Source of the DNA: Nocardia aurantia
GTDB taxonomy: Bacteria; Actinomycetota; Actinomycetes; Mycobacteriales; Mycobacteriaceae
Reading direction: 5' to 3'
Assembly (NCBI RefSeq): GCF_009604425.1
Contig: NZ_WEGI01000004.1
Location: 62,001 to 126,000, forward strand
DNA length: 64,000 nt
A program made the position numbers and the translations under genes. Each line of letters begins with the position of its first letter. Position 1 is the stretch's first letter. A model generated the notes under the pieces. It searched no databases, was not told the DNA's origin, and saw only the letters and a list, made by a program, of their open reading frames with translations. Positions 25,514 to 33,632 of the stretch are shown piece by piece.

Positions 25514-26119
25514 ATGGCTCCGCCGACAGCCGACAAGCGCGTGCTCCGGGGCGCTCGGACCCGTCGCATCATCGCCCGCCACGCCGCCGACATCGCCTCC
25601 CAGGACGGGCTCGACGGCCTCAGTCTGGGCCGCCTCGCCGAGGACCTGGGCCTCAGCAAGAGCGGCGTGCAGACCCTCTTCGTGACGAAGGAGCGGCTGC
25701 AACTGGCCGCCGTCGAGGCCGCCCGTTCGCTGTTCGCCGAATCCGTCGTGACCGCGTCCGACTCGGCCGCGCCGGGACTGGCCACACTGCGGGCCCTGAT
25801 CGAGCGCTGGATCGAGTATGCGGCCGCCCCGTTGTTCCGCGGTGGCTGTTTCTGGGGCGCCAACCTGGTCCGCTTCGGCAACAAACCCGGTCCGGTGCGG
25901 GACGCGCTGGTCGCGAGTTCCCGGGAATGGACCGATCTGCTGACCCGGGAACTGGGCACCGCGATCTCCGCCGGCGAGGTCGCCGAGCGGGACGTCGAGC
26001 TGACGGTCTTCCAGCTCGACGCCCTGCTGCTGGCCGCCAACACCCGGCTGCGGCTCGGTGATACCGAGGCGATGACGAAATTGCGGCGGACCGTCGACGA
26101 ATTGCTCAGGGCGCCATGA
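25514..26119 (+). CDS. TetR family transcriptional regulator
   Basis: 201 residues from ATG 25514 (GTG 25475 possible). N-terminal helix-turn-helix (about 12-60; SLGRLAEDLGLSKSGVQTLFVTKERL) and a C-terminal domain with PLFRGGCFWGANLVRFGNKPGPVRD, the motif of the TetR group that often controls fatty-acid or detoxification genes. Its end overlaps the convergent SARP gene by 14 bases. Similar C-terminal pattern to the TetR at 54383-55036. Confidence 0.9.
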   Translation: MAPPTADKRVLRGARTRRIIARHAADIASQDGLDGLSLGRLAEDLGLSKSGVQTLFVTKERLQLAAVEAARSLFAESVVTASDSAAPGLATLRALIERWIEYAAAPLFRGGCFWGANLVRFGNKPGPVRDALVASSREWTDLLTRELGTAISAGEVAERDVELTVFQLDALLLAANTRLRLGDTEAMTKLRRTVDELLRAP

Positions 26120-26867
26120 CGGTCGCCCGGTCGTGCAGCGACGCGCGCAGGCCGGTGCTCGGCGGGATGCCGAGTTCGTCCCGCAGGATCCGCTCCGCGG
26201 ACTGGTAGGACTCCACCGCCTCGGCGTGCCGGCCGATCCGGCGCAACGCCACGACCAGTGCCGAATGCAGTCGTTCGTTCAGGGGATCATCCACGAGGAA
26301 TCGTTTCGCGTTCACGATCGCTTTCTGGTGCCGGCCCAATTCGATCCAGGCGTGCACCAATTCTTCGCGGGATGCCGCCCGTAATCTGTGCAGTTCGTCG
26401 GCAATGGAACACAGCAGGGGTCCGTCGAAAACATCGAGAAGTGCGTCACCGCGCCAGAGTGCCAGTGCGTCGTCGAGTACGGCGGCCACCACCGAGGGCG
26501 CCGCCGGTGCGAGATTCAATGCGTTCTCCACACGGGTCGCGAATCGATGCGCGTCGACGGCGGAACGTTCGATGTTGAGCCGATAACCCGACCCTACGGT
26601 CTCCAATACGCGATCGTCCGGTGAATGAAATTGAATCCACTTCCGAAGTCGCGTCATATTGGCGTGCAGAGCATTGACAGGATCTCCCGTCGAGCGATCG
26701 AGCGCCAATTCCTCGACCAATTCGTCGCGGCGGACGGTATCGCCGGCGCGATATGCCAGCAAGGCCAGGATGCTTCGCATCTTCGTGCCGCTGAGCTGTG
26801 CGAGTCCGGTTCCGCAGCGTGTTTGTAGTGGGCCCAGCACGTTGATCTCGATCGATGTCGTATTCAC
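26106..26867 (-). CDS. SARP-type (AfsR/DnrI) transcriptional regulator
   Basis: 253 residues from GTG 26867, chosen because GGAGG stands four bases upstream. N-terminal winged helix (about 1-95; INVLGPLQ, LSGTKMRSILALLAYRAGDTVRRDELVEEL, VNALHANMTRLRKWI, VGSGYRLNI) and bacterial transcriptional activation domain (about 100-250; ASREELVHAWIELGRHQKAI, RIGRHAEAVESYQSAERILRDELGIPPS). SARPs activate secondary-metabolite clusters; none is next to this one. Base composition is more AT-rich than its neighbours, which suggests acquisition. Confidence 0.92.
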   Translation of the reverse strand: MNTTSIEINVLGPLQTRCGTGLAQLSGTKMRSILALLAYRAGDTVRRDELVEELALDRSTGDPVNALHANMTRLRKWIQFHSPDDRVLETVGSGYRLNIERSAVDAHRFATRVENALNLAPAAPSVVAAVLDDALALWRGDALLDVFDGPLLCSIADELHRLRAASREELVHAWIELGRHQKAIVNAKRFLVDDPLNERLHSALVVALRRIGRHAEAVESYQSAERILRDELGIPPSTGLRASLHDRATVMAP

Positions 26868-27020
26868 CAATCCTCCGTCTGGTGGGTACCTTTCGGCCGA
26901 ACCCTGCCGAGTTCGGACCCAACCGGCGAACAACGGTTGTATCCGGTACTGTGCGAGGAAATCGCTATTCACCCGGGTGGACGATGACCACGTTGTCCGA
27001 TTCCCCCCGTGGAAACCGTT

Positions 27021-27035
27021 CGGTATCTGATACCG
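27021..27035. promoter_or_regulatory. Perfect palindrome, candidate operator
   Basis: CGGTATC, a single T, then GATACCG: 7-bp arms, about 155-170 bases upstream of the SARP start. Shape fits a dimeric regulator such as TetR or MarR. No gene for its regulator can be named. Confidence 0.45.
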
Positions 27036-27446
27036 TGCGGCATGCGAACTTTATGTCTCGATGTTGACCGGTGAGAACGGCGCCGGAAAGCCGATAATTG
27101 TGGTGCCACCAGCACTTCCGGCTGTCACCCCCGCTTTCGATGTGCCGCCGACGAGTCTTCCGGCGGTTGGCCGAAATTCGTTCCGCAGTGCTCTGGTGAA
27201 GCGCTCCTGGACGGCATACAAGCAAGAATACGTGCGATCGTATTGTGAACTCAAGGTAATTGTCCGAAGAGTGTCGATTCAGATGTGATCTCGAGCACGC
27301 GGAAGCGCCCCCCTGCCCCAGACTTTCGGGGCTTGCCCCGATGGCGAGCGGTCCGGCGAGCGGTCCGGTGCAGGTGGCGGAACGCCGGTCGGAGTACGCG
27401 TGTCCTCGATCCTGCTCTTGACATCACGCATCCCCGGCGCATACTC

Positions 27447-27463
27447 ACATACACGAAGTATGT
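27447..27463. promoter_or_regulatory. ACATAC-N5-GTATGT dyad before the YrbE/MoxR operon
   Basis: Perfect 6-bp arms with ACGAA spacer, ending 26 bases before the YrbE ATG. The same architecture occurs at 37412-37426 and 38678-38712, next to a TetR gene, so this is probably an operator of that TetR. Confidence 0.65.
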
Positions 27464-27489
27464 CACAGACTCTAGACAGGTGAGTTGGC

Positions 27490-28335
27490 ATGAGTTCGGT
27501 CGATGTCGTGCCCGCCCGCGTGACGGCTCGGGCCCGGGTGGTGAGGTTCTGGGACGACCATCCCAGGCGCTCGATGGATACCGTGGGCCGGCAGTTGGCG
27601 ATGGGGTGGGAACTGCTCCGAGGTCTCGCGATCTCCCTGGTCCGCGGTACTTTTCCCTGGCGTGAGTTCGTCCGCCAGTGCTCGTTCATGGCGAGCGTGT
27701 CGGCGATACCGACGATGATCGTCGCGGTCCCGGTCGGCGTGGTGATCGCACTCCAGGTGGGCGCGGTGATCCAGCAGGTGGGCGCGGATTCGTTCATCGG
27801 CTCGGCGGTCGGGATCGGGGTGCTGAAACAGGGTGCGCCGCTGGTCGCGTCGATGATGATCGCGGGCGCGGTCGGGTCGGCCGTCTGCGCGGATCTCGGT
27901 TCCCGCACCATCCGCGAGGAGATCGACGCGATGCGCACGATGGGTGTCGATCCGCTGCAGCGGCTGGTCGCGCCGCGGCTGGTGGCGGCCATGCTGGTCA
28001 GCGTCCTGCTGTGCGGATTCGTGGTGTTCGTCGGCTTCGCCGCGACGTTCTGGTTCTACGTCTATCAGGAGGGCGGGACGGCGGGGTCGTTCATCCATGC
28101 CTTCGTGAGCTTCGCGACCCCGTCCGATCTGATGGTGGCACTGGTCAAATCGCTGCTGTTCGGCCTGTTCACCGCGGTGATCGCCGGATACCACGGACTC
28201 AACGCGCGCGGCGGCCCCGGCGGGGTGGCGAACGCGGTCAACGCCGCCGTCGTGCAGTCGGCGCTGATCCTGTTCGGCGCAAATGTGCTCATCTCCGAGG
28301 TCTACAACGTGCTGTTCCCGAGCCGGGTGATCTGA
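27490..28335 (+). CDS. yrbEA: YrbE/MlaE family permease, A subunit
   Basis: 281 residues, ATG 27490. Integral membrane MlaE/YrbE fold with helices around SFMASVSAIPTMIVAVPVGVVIALQVGAV and LVASMMIAGAVGSAVCADLGSRTIREEIDAMRTMGVDPLQRLVAPRL, the latter being the family signature with the conserved glutamates. In mycobacteria and Nocardia YrbEA and YrbEB form the permease of Mce lipid or sterol importers, with MceA-F encoded directly after them. Here no mce gene follows. Preceded by the ACATAC dyad; its stop overlaps the next start (TGATG). Confidence 0.93.
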   Translation: MSSVDVVPARVTARARVVRFWDDHPRRSMDTVGRQLAMGWELLRGLAISLVRGTFPWREFVRQCSFMASVSAIPTMIVAVPVGVVIALQVGAVIQQVGADSFIGSAVGIGVLKQGAPLVASMMIAGAVGSAVCADLGSRTIREEIDAMRTMGVDPLQRLVAPRLVAAMLVSVLLCGFVVFVGFAATFWFYVYQEGGTAGSFIHAFVSFATPSDLMVALVKSLLFGLFTAVIAGYHGLNARGGPGGVANAVNAAVVQSALILFGANVLISEVYNVLFPSRVI

Positions 28336-29189
28336 TGTCCGCGACCTACATCCCCGCCGCCGCCCGACCGATGCGCCTGTTGCGCGGGCCGGTCAACCTG
28401 CTGGCCGCCGCCGGGCACCAGGTCTTCTTCCTGGTGCGCACGTTCCTGTCCGTCCCGGTCGCGATGCGCAACTACTCCCGGGAGGTGCTGCGGCTCATCT
28501 CCGACGTCACCTGGGGCAACGGCACCCTCGTCGCCGGCGGCGGCACCATCGGCGTGGTGCTCGTGATCTGCGGTTTCGGCGGTATGACCATCGGTATCGA
28601 GGCGTTCAACAACCTGAACCTGCTCGGCGTCGGCCAGGCCACGGGGGCGATCTCGGCGCTCGGCGCCACCCGCGAGATCGTGCCCATCCTCGCCACCCAG
28701 GCCTTCATCGTGCAGGCCGGCTGCCGGTTCACCGCGCAACTCGGCGCGATGCGGATCTCCGAGGAGATCGATGCGCTGGAATCCATCGCCATCCGGCCGC
28801 TGCCCTATCTGGTCACCACCCGGGTGATCGCCGTCGCCGTGGTCGCGCTGCCGTTGTACCTGGGCGCGCTGGCGATCTCGTACCTCTCCACGCAACTGGT
28901 GGTCGAGGTGATCGGCGGCCTGCCCGGCGGGACCTACCAGCACTATTTCTTCCTGTTCCTGGTGCCGGGGGATCTGCTGCGCTCGATGCTGAAGATGCTG
29001 ATCCTGGTCTCGCTGACCACCTTCATCCAGTGTTACTACGGCTATTTCGCGACCGGCGGCCCGGAGGGTGTCGGGGTGGCGGCGGGCCGGGCGATCCGGA
29101 TGTCGATCATCGTCATGGTCACCTCGAATCTGTTCATGTCCCTGGCCATCTGGGGCACCACCGCCGGAGCGGCCCGATTCTCGGGGTGA
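28335..29189 (+). CDS. yrbEB: YrbE/MlaE family permease, B subunit
   Basis: 284 residues, ATG 28335 sharing one base with the previous stop. Family signature AFIVQAGCRFTAQLGAMRISEEIDALESIAIRPLPYLVTTRV, helices GGTIGVVLVICGFGGMTIGIEAF and VAVVALPLYLGALAISYLS, C-terminal YGYFATGGPEGVGVAAGRAIRMS. Pairs with the A subunit. The next gene starts three bases after the stop and encodes a MoxR ATPase, an unusual neighbour for YrbE. Confidence 0.93.
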   Translation: MSATYIPAAARPMRLLRGPVNLLAAAGHQVFFLVRTFLSVPVAMRNYSREVLRLISDVTWGNGTLVAGGGTIGVVLVICGFGGMTIGIEAFNNLNLLGVGQATGAISALGATREIVPILATQAFIVQAGCRFTAQLGAMRISEEIDALESIAIRPLPYLVTTRVIAVAVVALPLYLGALAISYLSTQLVVEVIGGLPGGTYQHYFFLFLVPGDLLRSMLKMLILVSLTTFIQCYYGYFATGGPEGVGVAAGRAIRMSIIVMVTSNLFMSLAIWGTTAGAARFSG

Positions 29190-29192
29190 GAT

Positions 29193-30182
29193 ATGAACGC
29201 CTACAACGGAAGTCGACTCGACGGCGACACCGTCACCGATCGGGCCCGGGCGGTGCTGGCCGAACTGGAGCGCGTCATCGTCGGCCGGCGCGCCGCGCTC
29301 ACCACGGTCCTGCTGACCGCGATGGCCGGCGGCCACATCCTCATCGAGGACCTGCCCGGCCTGGGCAAGACCCTGATCGCCCGCTCGTTCGCGACGGTGC
29401 TGGGGCTGGAGGTCACCCGGATCCAGTTCACTCCGGACCTGTTGCCCGCGGACGTGGTCGGATCCACCGTCTACAACCTCGCGACGGGCGCCTTCGAGTA
29501 CCGGCCCGGACCGATCTTCACCAATGTCCTGGTCGCCGACGAGATCAACCGCACCCCGCCGAAGACGCAGGCGGCGCTGCTGGAGGGAATGGCCGAGGGG
29601 CAGGTCAGCGTCGACGGCCGCACCCGGCCGCTGCCCACGCCGTTCCTGGTGATCGCCACCGAGAATCCGATCGAGCACGAGGGCACCTACGCGCTGCCCG
29701 AGGCGCAATTGGATCGCTTCGCCGTGCGAATTCGGCTCGGCTACTTGGATTCCGCCGATGAACTGGCGATGTTGCGTCGTCGGCTGGACCGCGCGGCCCG
29801 CGAACCGCGGGTCCACCCGGTGCTCGATGCCGCGGGGCTCCCGGCGTTGCAACGCAGCGTGGAACGGGTGGCCGCGCACGACGACATCCTGGAATACGTG
29901 GTGGCACTGGCCACCGCCACCCGCCGGCATCCGCACGTCGACATCGGCGCCGGTCCCCGCGCCGAACTCGATCTGCTGCAACTGTCCCGCGCCCGGGCGG
30001 TGCTGGCGGGCCGCGACTACGTGATCCCCGAGGACGTGAAGGCCTTGACCGTGGCCACGTTCGCGCATCGCGTCACGGTCCGGCCGGAGATGTGGGTGCG
30101 CCGGATCCGCAGCGAGGACGTGGTCACCGAGATCCTCACCCGGGTTCCCGCGCCCCGGGCCGACGCACGGGTCGGCGAATGA
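29193..30182 (+). CDS. MoxR-family AAA+ ATPase
   Basis: 329 residues. AAA_3 domain with Walker A EDLPGLGKT, Walker B NVLVADEINRTPPKTQAALLEGMAEG, sensor I IATENPIEHEGTYALPEAQLDRF and a C-terminal lid (IPEDVKALTVATFAHR). MoxR ATPases act as chaperone-like activators of proteins with vWA-like folds such as DUF58, which this operon encodes downstream. Spacing of three bases after yrbEB and ATGA overlap with the next frame show a single transcript. Confidence 0.95.
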   Translation: MNAYNGSRLDGDTVTDRARAVLAELERVIVGRRAALTTVLLTAMAGGHILIEDLPGLGKTLIARSFATVLGLEVTRIQFTPDLLPADVVGSTVYNLATGAFEYRPGPIFTNVLVADEINRTPPKTQAALLEGMAEGQVSVDGRTRPLPTPFLVIATENPIEHEGTYALPEAQLDRFAVRIRLGYLDSADELAMLRRRLDRAAREPRVHPVLDAAGLPALQRSVERVAAHDDILEYVVALATATRRHPHVDIGAGPRAELDLLQLSRARAVLAGRDYVIPEDVKALTVATFAHRVTVRPEMWVRRIRSEDVVTEILTRVPAPRADARVGE

Positions 30183-30544
30183 CTTCCGGAAGTCGTTGTC
30201 TCGGAATGGGTTCCGTTGCGCCGCACCTCGCGCAGGACGGGCCGGGAGGCACGGTTGCCGGGGACGCGGCCGCCGAGCGGGACGGCCCCGGCCCCTCGAT
30301 GGGATCCGACGCCGATGCGGTGCCGTCGAACGGGACAGTCGCGCTTGCCTGTTCGGGTCGCCGGTGGGCGTTCGGCGACCAGCGCAGGCGGGGGATCCGG
30401 CGCGGACCCGGGCTCGATATCCGGGTGGTGGCCGAGATACCGGGCGCGTGTCGTGAGGTGGATCGTGGTGGTCGCGGCGCAGGGGGCCGCGACCACCGTG
30501 CCCGACCGGGCTGTGCCGCGGTCGCGCGGGAGTGGGGGCCGTGA
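30179..30544 (+). CDS. Hypothetical protein, translationally coupled within the MoxR operon
   Basis: 121 residues. The ATG overlaps the MoxR stop (ATGA) and the TGA overlaps the next ATG (TGATG), the arrangement seen at almost every junction of this operon. That, and the otherwise 360-base hole, are the reasons to call it. No membrane helix, no recognised domain; rich in Gly, Arg and Asp. Third-position GC is only moderately high, so it may be a spacer or a decayed gene. Confidence 0.4.
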   Translation: MTSGSRCLGMGSVAPHLAQDGPGGTVAGDAAAERDGPGPSMGSDADAVPSNGTVALACSGRRWAFGDQRRRGIRRGPGLDIRVVAEIPGACREVDRGGRGAGGRDHRARPGCAAVAREWGP

Positions 30545-31497
30545 TGGTAGTCCGGGACGGTGGGGTGCGGCGGGGGACGGCAGTGCGATCCGCGCTGGCG
30601 TTGGTGGCGCTCGTGCTGACGGTAGTCGCGTTGCAGGGGGAGATTCCGGCGGGAACCGGCGCGGGGCAACCGGTTCCGGTCTCCTCCTCCCGATCGCAAT
30701 CGGTGGCGGTGCTGGTCGTGCTGGGTGTCGCGGCGGTGAGCGTGATCGCGGCGGCGTTGTTCCGGTACCTGCGCCACGGGAACGAGCGGGCCGCCACGGC
30801 GGCGGCCGAGACTTCCGTGCCGTGGCGAACGTGGCGTTTCGGGTTGCGACAGTGGATATTTCTCGGGGCCGCGCTCGCGGTGACGGCGGGGATCATCGCA
30901 GCGATGGCGATCGGAGCCGGGTTGCCGGCTCGTCCCGCCGCGACGCGGTCACCGGCGGAGACCACCGACAGGACGGCCGGTCGGACGGATGACTCTGCGC
31001 CGCAGCCTGTTTCGCCTTCGGCGGGCGAGGGGCCGAATCTCGTGGTCGCGGCCGCGACCGGTGGGGTGGTCGTCGCGGTGGCGTTGGCGGGGACCGTGAT
31101 CGCCGCCCGGTCCGGCAGGAAGCGAACCGAGGTCGCGGCTCCGGACGAGGACGACGACGCGATCGTGGTCCGGGTGCTCGCGACCGCGGCCGAACGTGGC
31201 CTGGCCGAGGTGATCGAGGGCGGCGCCGACGCGCGGGGAGCGATCATCGCCTGCTACACCGCGATGGAGAACGCGCTCACGGAGATCCGGGATGTCGCAC
31301 CGGCACGGTCCGATACCGCGAGCGAAGTGCTGGCGCGAGCGGTCGCCAAGGGCGTGATCCGGCGGCGGGCGGCCACCGGGCTGGTGGAGCTGTTCGCGGA
31401 GGCCCGGTTCAGCGGCCATCCGATCACCGACGCGCATCGTACGGCCGCGGCCGGGCTGCTCGCCGAGGTGCTGGCGGAACTGGAGGTGCGGCAATGA
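30544..31497 (+). CDS. DUF4129 domain membrane protein
   Basis: 317 residues from ATG 30544. Three membrane helices (ALALVALVLTVVALQ; VAVLVVLGVAAVSVIAAALF; IFLGAALAVTAGIIAAMAIGAG) and one before the C-terminal domain (VAAATGGVVVAVALAGTVIAA). The C-terminal 110 residues match DUF4129: GAIIACYTAMENALTE, SDTASEVLARAVAKG, LVELFAEARFSGHPITDAHRTAA. DUF4129 proteins (often fused to transglutaminase-like domains elsewhere) regularly accompany MoxR and DUF58. Role unknown. Confidence 0.85.
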   Translation: MVVRDGGVRRGTAVRSALALVALVLTVVALQGEIPAGTGAGQPVPVSSSRSQSVAVLVVLGVAAVSVIAAALFRYLRHGNERAATAAAETSVPWRTWRFGLRQWIFLGAALAVTAGIIAAMAIGAGLPARPAATRSPAETTDRTAGRTDDSAPQPVSPSAGEGPNLVVAAATGGVVVAVALAGTVIAARSGRKRTEVAAPDEDDDAIVVRVLATAAERGLAEVIEGGADARGAIIACYTAMENALTEIRDVAPARSDTASEVLARAVAKGVIRRRAATGLVELFAEARFSGHPITDAHRTAAAGLLAEVLAELEVRQ

Positions 31498-31976
31498 CTT
31501 TCGGCCGAATCGCGGTCGCGGGAATCGTCCTGCTGGCCGGCGTGGAGATCGTGCTGCTGTGCTGCTGCCGGTCGTTGTTGTTACCGGTCGGGGGAGTCGG
31601 ACTGCTGCTGGTGCTGGCGGTGCTGCGACCGGCCGCGGATCCGGGCCCGCGCGATCACGCGGAAACGGAGGCGCCCACACCGGAGCCGATCGAGCGCTGG
31701 CTCGCCCGCACGGCGGCTCTGCTGGACTTCGCCGATTCCTCGCGCGGTGACTGGGATCGGCACCTGCGTCCGGTGCTCGCGCGCGAATTCGCGATGTCGT
31801 TGGGGCACAAGGCGGTCGGTGATCGGCGGCTGGTCGCCCAGGTCGGCACGGCGCACTTCGGTGCGGCGCTGTGGCCGTGGGTGGATCCGTCGGCCGCCGC
31901 GCCGGACCGGCGATCCGACCCGGGGCCCGGCCGCGGCGTGCTGCTCGAGATCATCGACCGGCTGGAGCGACTGTGA
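31494..31976 (+). CDS. Small membrane protein of the MoxR-DUF58 operon
   Basis: 160 residues; ATGA overlap with the previous gene and GTGA with the next. Two hydrophobic stretches near the N-terminus (IAVAGIVLLAGVEIVLLCCC, LLLPVGGVGLLLVLAVL), then a soluble tail with ERWLARTAALLDFADSSRGDWDRHLRPVLAREF and RRLVAQVGTAHFG. Such proteins occur at this position in actinobacterial MoxR clusters; no function is known. Confidence 0.8.
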   Translation: MTFGRIAVAGIVLLAGVEIVLLCCCRSLLLPVGGVGLLLVLAVLRPAADPGPRDHAETEAPTPEPIERWLARTAALLDFADSSRGDWDRHLRPVLAREFAMSLGHKAVGDRRLVAQVGTAHFGAALWPWVDPSAAAPDRRSDPGPGRGVLLEIIDRLERL

Positions 31977-33235
31977 CGGAAACCGCCGAGCCGCACCGGA
32001 TCCGGCGGCCGTCGCCGCTGGCCGTGGCCCTCGTGACGGCTGCGGGTCTCGTGCTGGCGGTCGCGGTCGCGCTGCGGCAGCCGCAGGTGGCGGTGTTCGC
32101 GGCTCCCATGGTCGGCGTCCTGGTCGCGGGGCTGTGGCGGCCGCCGCGGGGTTCGGTCCGGGTGACGGCGTCGGAGCCGGGCATCGTGCGCTGCTTCGAG
32201 ACCGAGGAGCTGGAAGTCACGCTGACGGCCGAGGTGTCGGGCGGTGAGGCCGAGATGCGCCTGGCGGTACCGCCGGTCGACGGACTGTCTCTCGATACCG
32301 CGACCGGACCGGACCGGGCCGTGCTCACGCTCCGGATCACCACCGGGCGGTGGGGCGATTACGCACCGCCGGTGCTGGTCACGGCCGTCGATCCGCTCGG
32401 GCTGGTGCTGGCCACCACGATTCACCGTCCGCTGCGGCTGCACGTCTACCCCCGGGCCGACCCGCAGCGGATCGATCTCGATCCGCCGGTGCTGCCCGAC
32501 CGCGCCGGTACCCACCGCACCCGGCGGCGTGGCTCCGGCACCGAGTACGCCGATACGCGAATGTACGTGCCGGGTGACAGTGTTCGATCGATCGACTGGC
32601 GCACGACCGCACGCCGCGGCGCGCTGCACGTGGCCGAGCGGTACCGGGAGCATGCCGCCGATCTGGTGCTGCTGCTCGATACCGCACCGCAAGCCGGCGG
32701 TCCCGCCACCCGATCGCTGGATCGCGCCGTGCGCGGGGCCGCGCAACTCGCACGCTCGGCACTGGCGAGCGGTGACCGGGTCGGCATCGCCCTGCTCGGC
32801 GGCGACACCCGCTGGCTCGACGTCCGCGACGGCCGGCACCAGCTGTACCGGATCGTCGCGGCGGTCCTCGACGCGAACGAGGCCGGAATGTCGGCGGTGC
32901 CGGGCACCTTGCTGCCCCGGCAGGCGCTGCCACCGCATACGTCGATCGTCGCCTTCTCGACCCTGCTCGACGCCTCGTTCGGCCTCTCGCTGATCGAATT
33001 GCACCGCCGCCGGCACCCGGTCCGGGTAGTCGACACCCTGTCCGGCACACCGTTCGAGGAACCGGAGGATCCGATGCTGTCGCGATGGTGGAGCCTGGAA
33101 CGCGCCGCGATGTACCGCGACCTCGCCACCGTCGGCGTCGAGGTCCTCGCCTGGGACGACGATCGCACCCTCGCGGAGGTCCTGTGGACCGGCCGGTCCC
33201 GCCGCGACGCCGGGCACATCGGAGTCGCGCGATGA
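31973..33235 (+). CDS. DUF58 domain protein (vWA-like)
   Basis: 420 residues from GTG 31973. Two N-terminal helices (LAVALVTAAGLVLAVAVAL, AVFAAPMVGVLVAGLW), a beta-rich segment, then the DUF58 core DTRMYVPGDSVRSIDWRTTARRGALHVAERYREHAADLVLLLDT, followed by a vWA-like fold. Known partners of MoxR ATPases; thought to assemble envelope or surface proteins. Overlaps its neighbours at both ends by four bases. Confidence 0.92.
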   Translation: MTETAEPHRIRRPSPLAVALVTAAGLVLAVAVALRQPQVAVFAAPMVGVLVAGLWRPPRGSVRVTASEPGIVRCFETEELEVTLTAEVSGGEAEMRLAVPPVDGLSLDTATGPDRAVLTLRITTGRWGDYAPPVLVTAVDPLGLVLATTIHRPLRLHVYPRADPQRIDLDPPVLPDRAGTHRTRRRGSGTEYADTRMYVPGDSVRSIDWRTTARRGALHVAERYREHAADLVLLLDTAPQAGGPATRSLDRAVRGAAQLARSALASGDRVGIALLGGDTRWLDVRDGRHQLYRIVAAVLDANEAGMSAVPGTLLPRQALPPHTSIVAFSTLLDASFGLSLIELHRRRHPVRVVDTLSGTPFEEPEDPMLSRWWSLERAAMYRDLATVGVEVLAWDDDRTLAEVLWTGRSRRDAGHIGVAR

Positions 33236-33600
33236 CATCTGCCGTTCCACTGCTTCCGATGGTCCTGGCTACGGTGGTGCTGCTCGCCGCCGGCGTCCGG
33301 TGGCCCCGGCTGACTCCGGTCGCGGTGCTCGCGGTGGTGGGGGCTCTGCTGGTGGCGCGGGGCGGGGTGATCGAGTACGCGGCCGGCGGGTTGGGGGCGA
33401 CCGCATATCTCGTTGTGGTGCATCGGATCCGGAGCTCCGTGCGGCCTGCTCCGGCGGATCGGGCCGCGGTCGTCGTCGGTGCGGTGTCGTTCACCCTCGT
33501 GGCGGCCGCTGTGTTGCTGATGCCGGTCCATCTGCGGTGGATCCCGGTGCTGGCCCCGTTCACCGCGCTCGCGCTGGTGGTCGTCCCGGTCCGGCGATGA
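33232..33600 (+). CDS. Small integral membrane protein, last gene of the MoxR operon
   Basis: 122 residues, ATGA overlap with the DUF58 gene. Four hydrophobic segments: LPMVLATVVLLAAGV, LTPVAVLAVVGALLVA, AVVVGAVSFTLVAAAVLLM and IPVLAPFTALALVVV. Family not recognised. The operon ends here, convergent with a monooxygenase gene 32 bases away. Confidence 0.8.
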   Translation: MTSAVPLLPMVLATVVLLAAGVRWPRLTPVAVLAVVGALLVARGGVIEYAAGGLGATAYLVVVHRIRSSVRPAPADRAAVVVGAVSFTLVAAAVLLMPVHLRWIPVLAPFTALALVVVPVRR

Positions 33601-33632
33601 CCGGAGTGCGAGGGCCCGGTCGGTGGCCCGGC

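Larger units (their letters stand above)
26868..27489. other. Non-coding stretch with low GC, between SARP and YrbE operon
   Basis: About 620 bases with no gene I can support; GC is near 54% in 26.9-27.25 kb against about 70% elsewhere. It holds a palindrome at 27021-27035, a short CGGGG/CCCCG hairpin at 27327-27340, a 12-base direct repeat GGCGAGCGGTCC at 27343-27366, and the ATAC-N5-GTAT dyad before the YrbE start. Long enough to hide a small RNA, but nothing shows one. Confidence 0.6.

Noticed and set aside
27061..27288. Short plus-strand frame beginning with a P-loop-like LTGENGAGK stretch
   Set aside because: The Walker-like match is isolated, lacks the final Ser/Thr and any other ABC motif, base composition is not codon-like, and an equally long antisense frame covers it.
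27343..27366. GGCGAGCGGTCC direct repeat as an attachment site
   Set aside because: Only two abutting copies and no integrase, tRNA end or boundary gene nearby.
28302..31247. 981-codon minus-strand open frame across the YrbE/MoxR region
   Set aside because: Antisense shadow of coupled genes with recognised domains; the translation has no family similarity.
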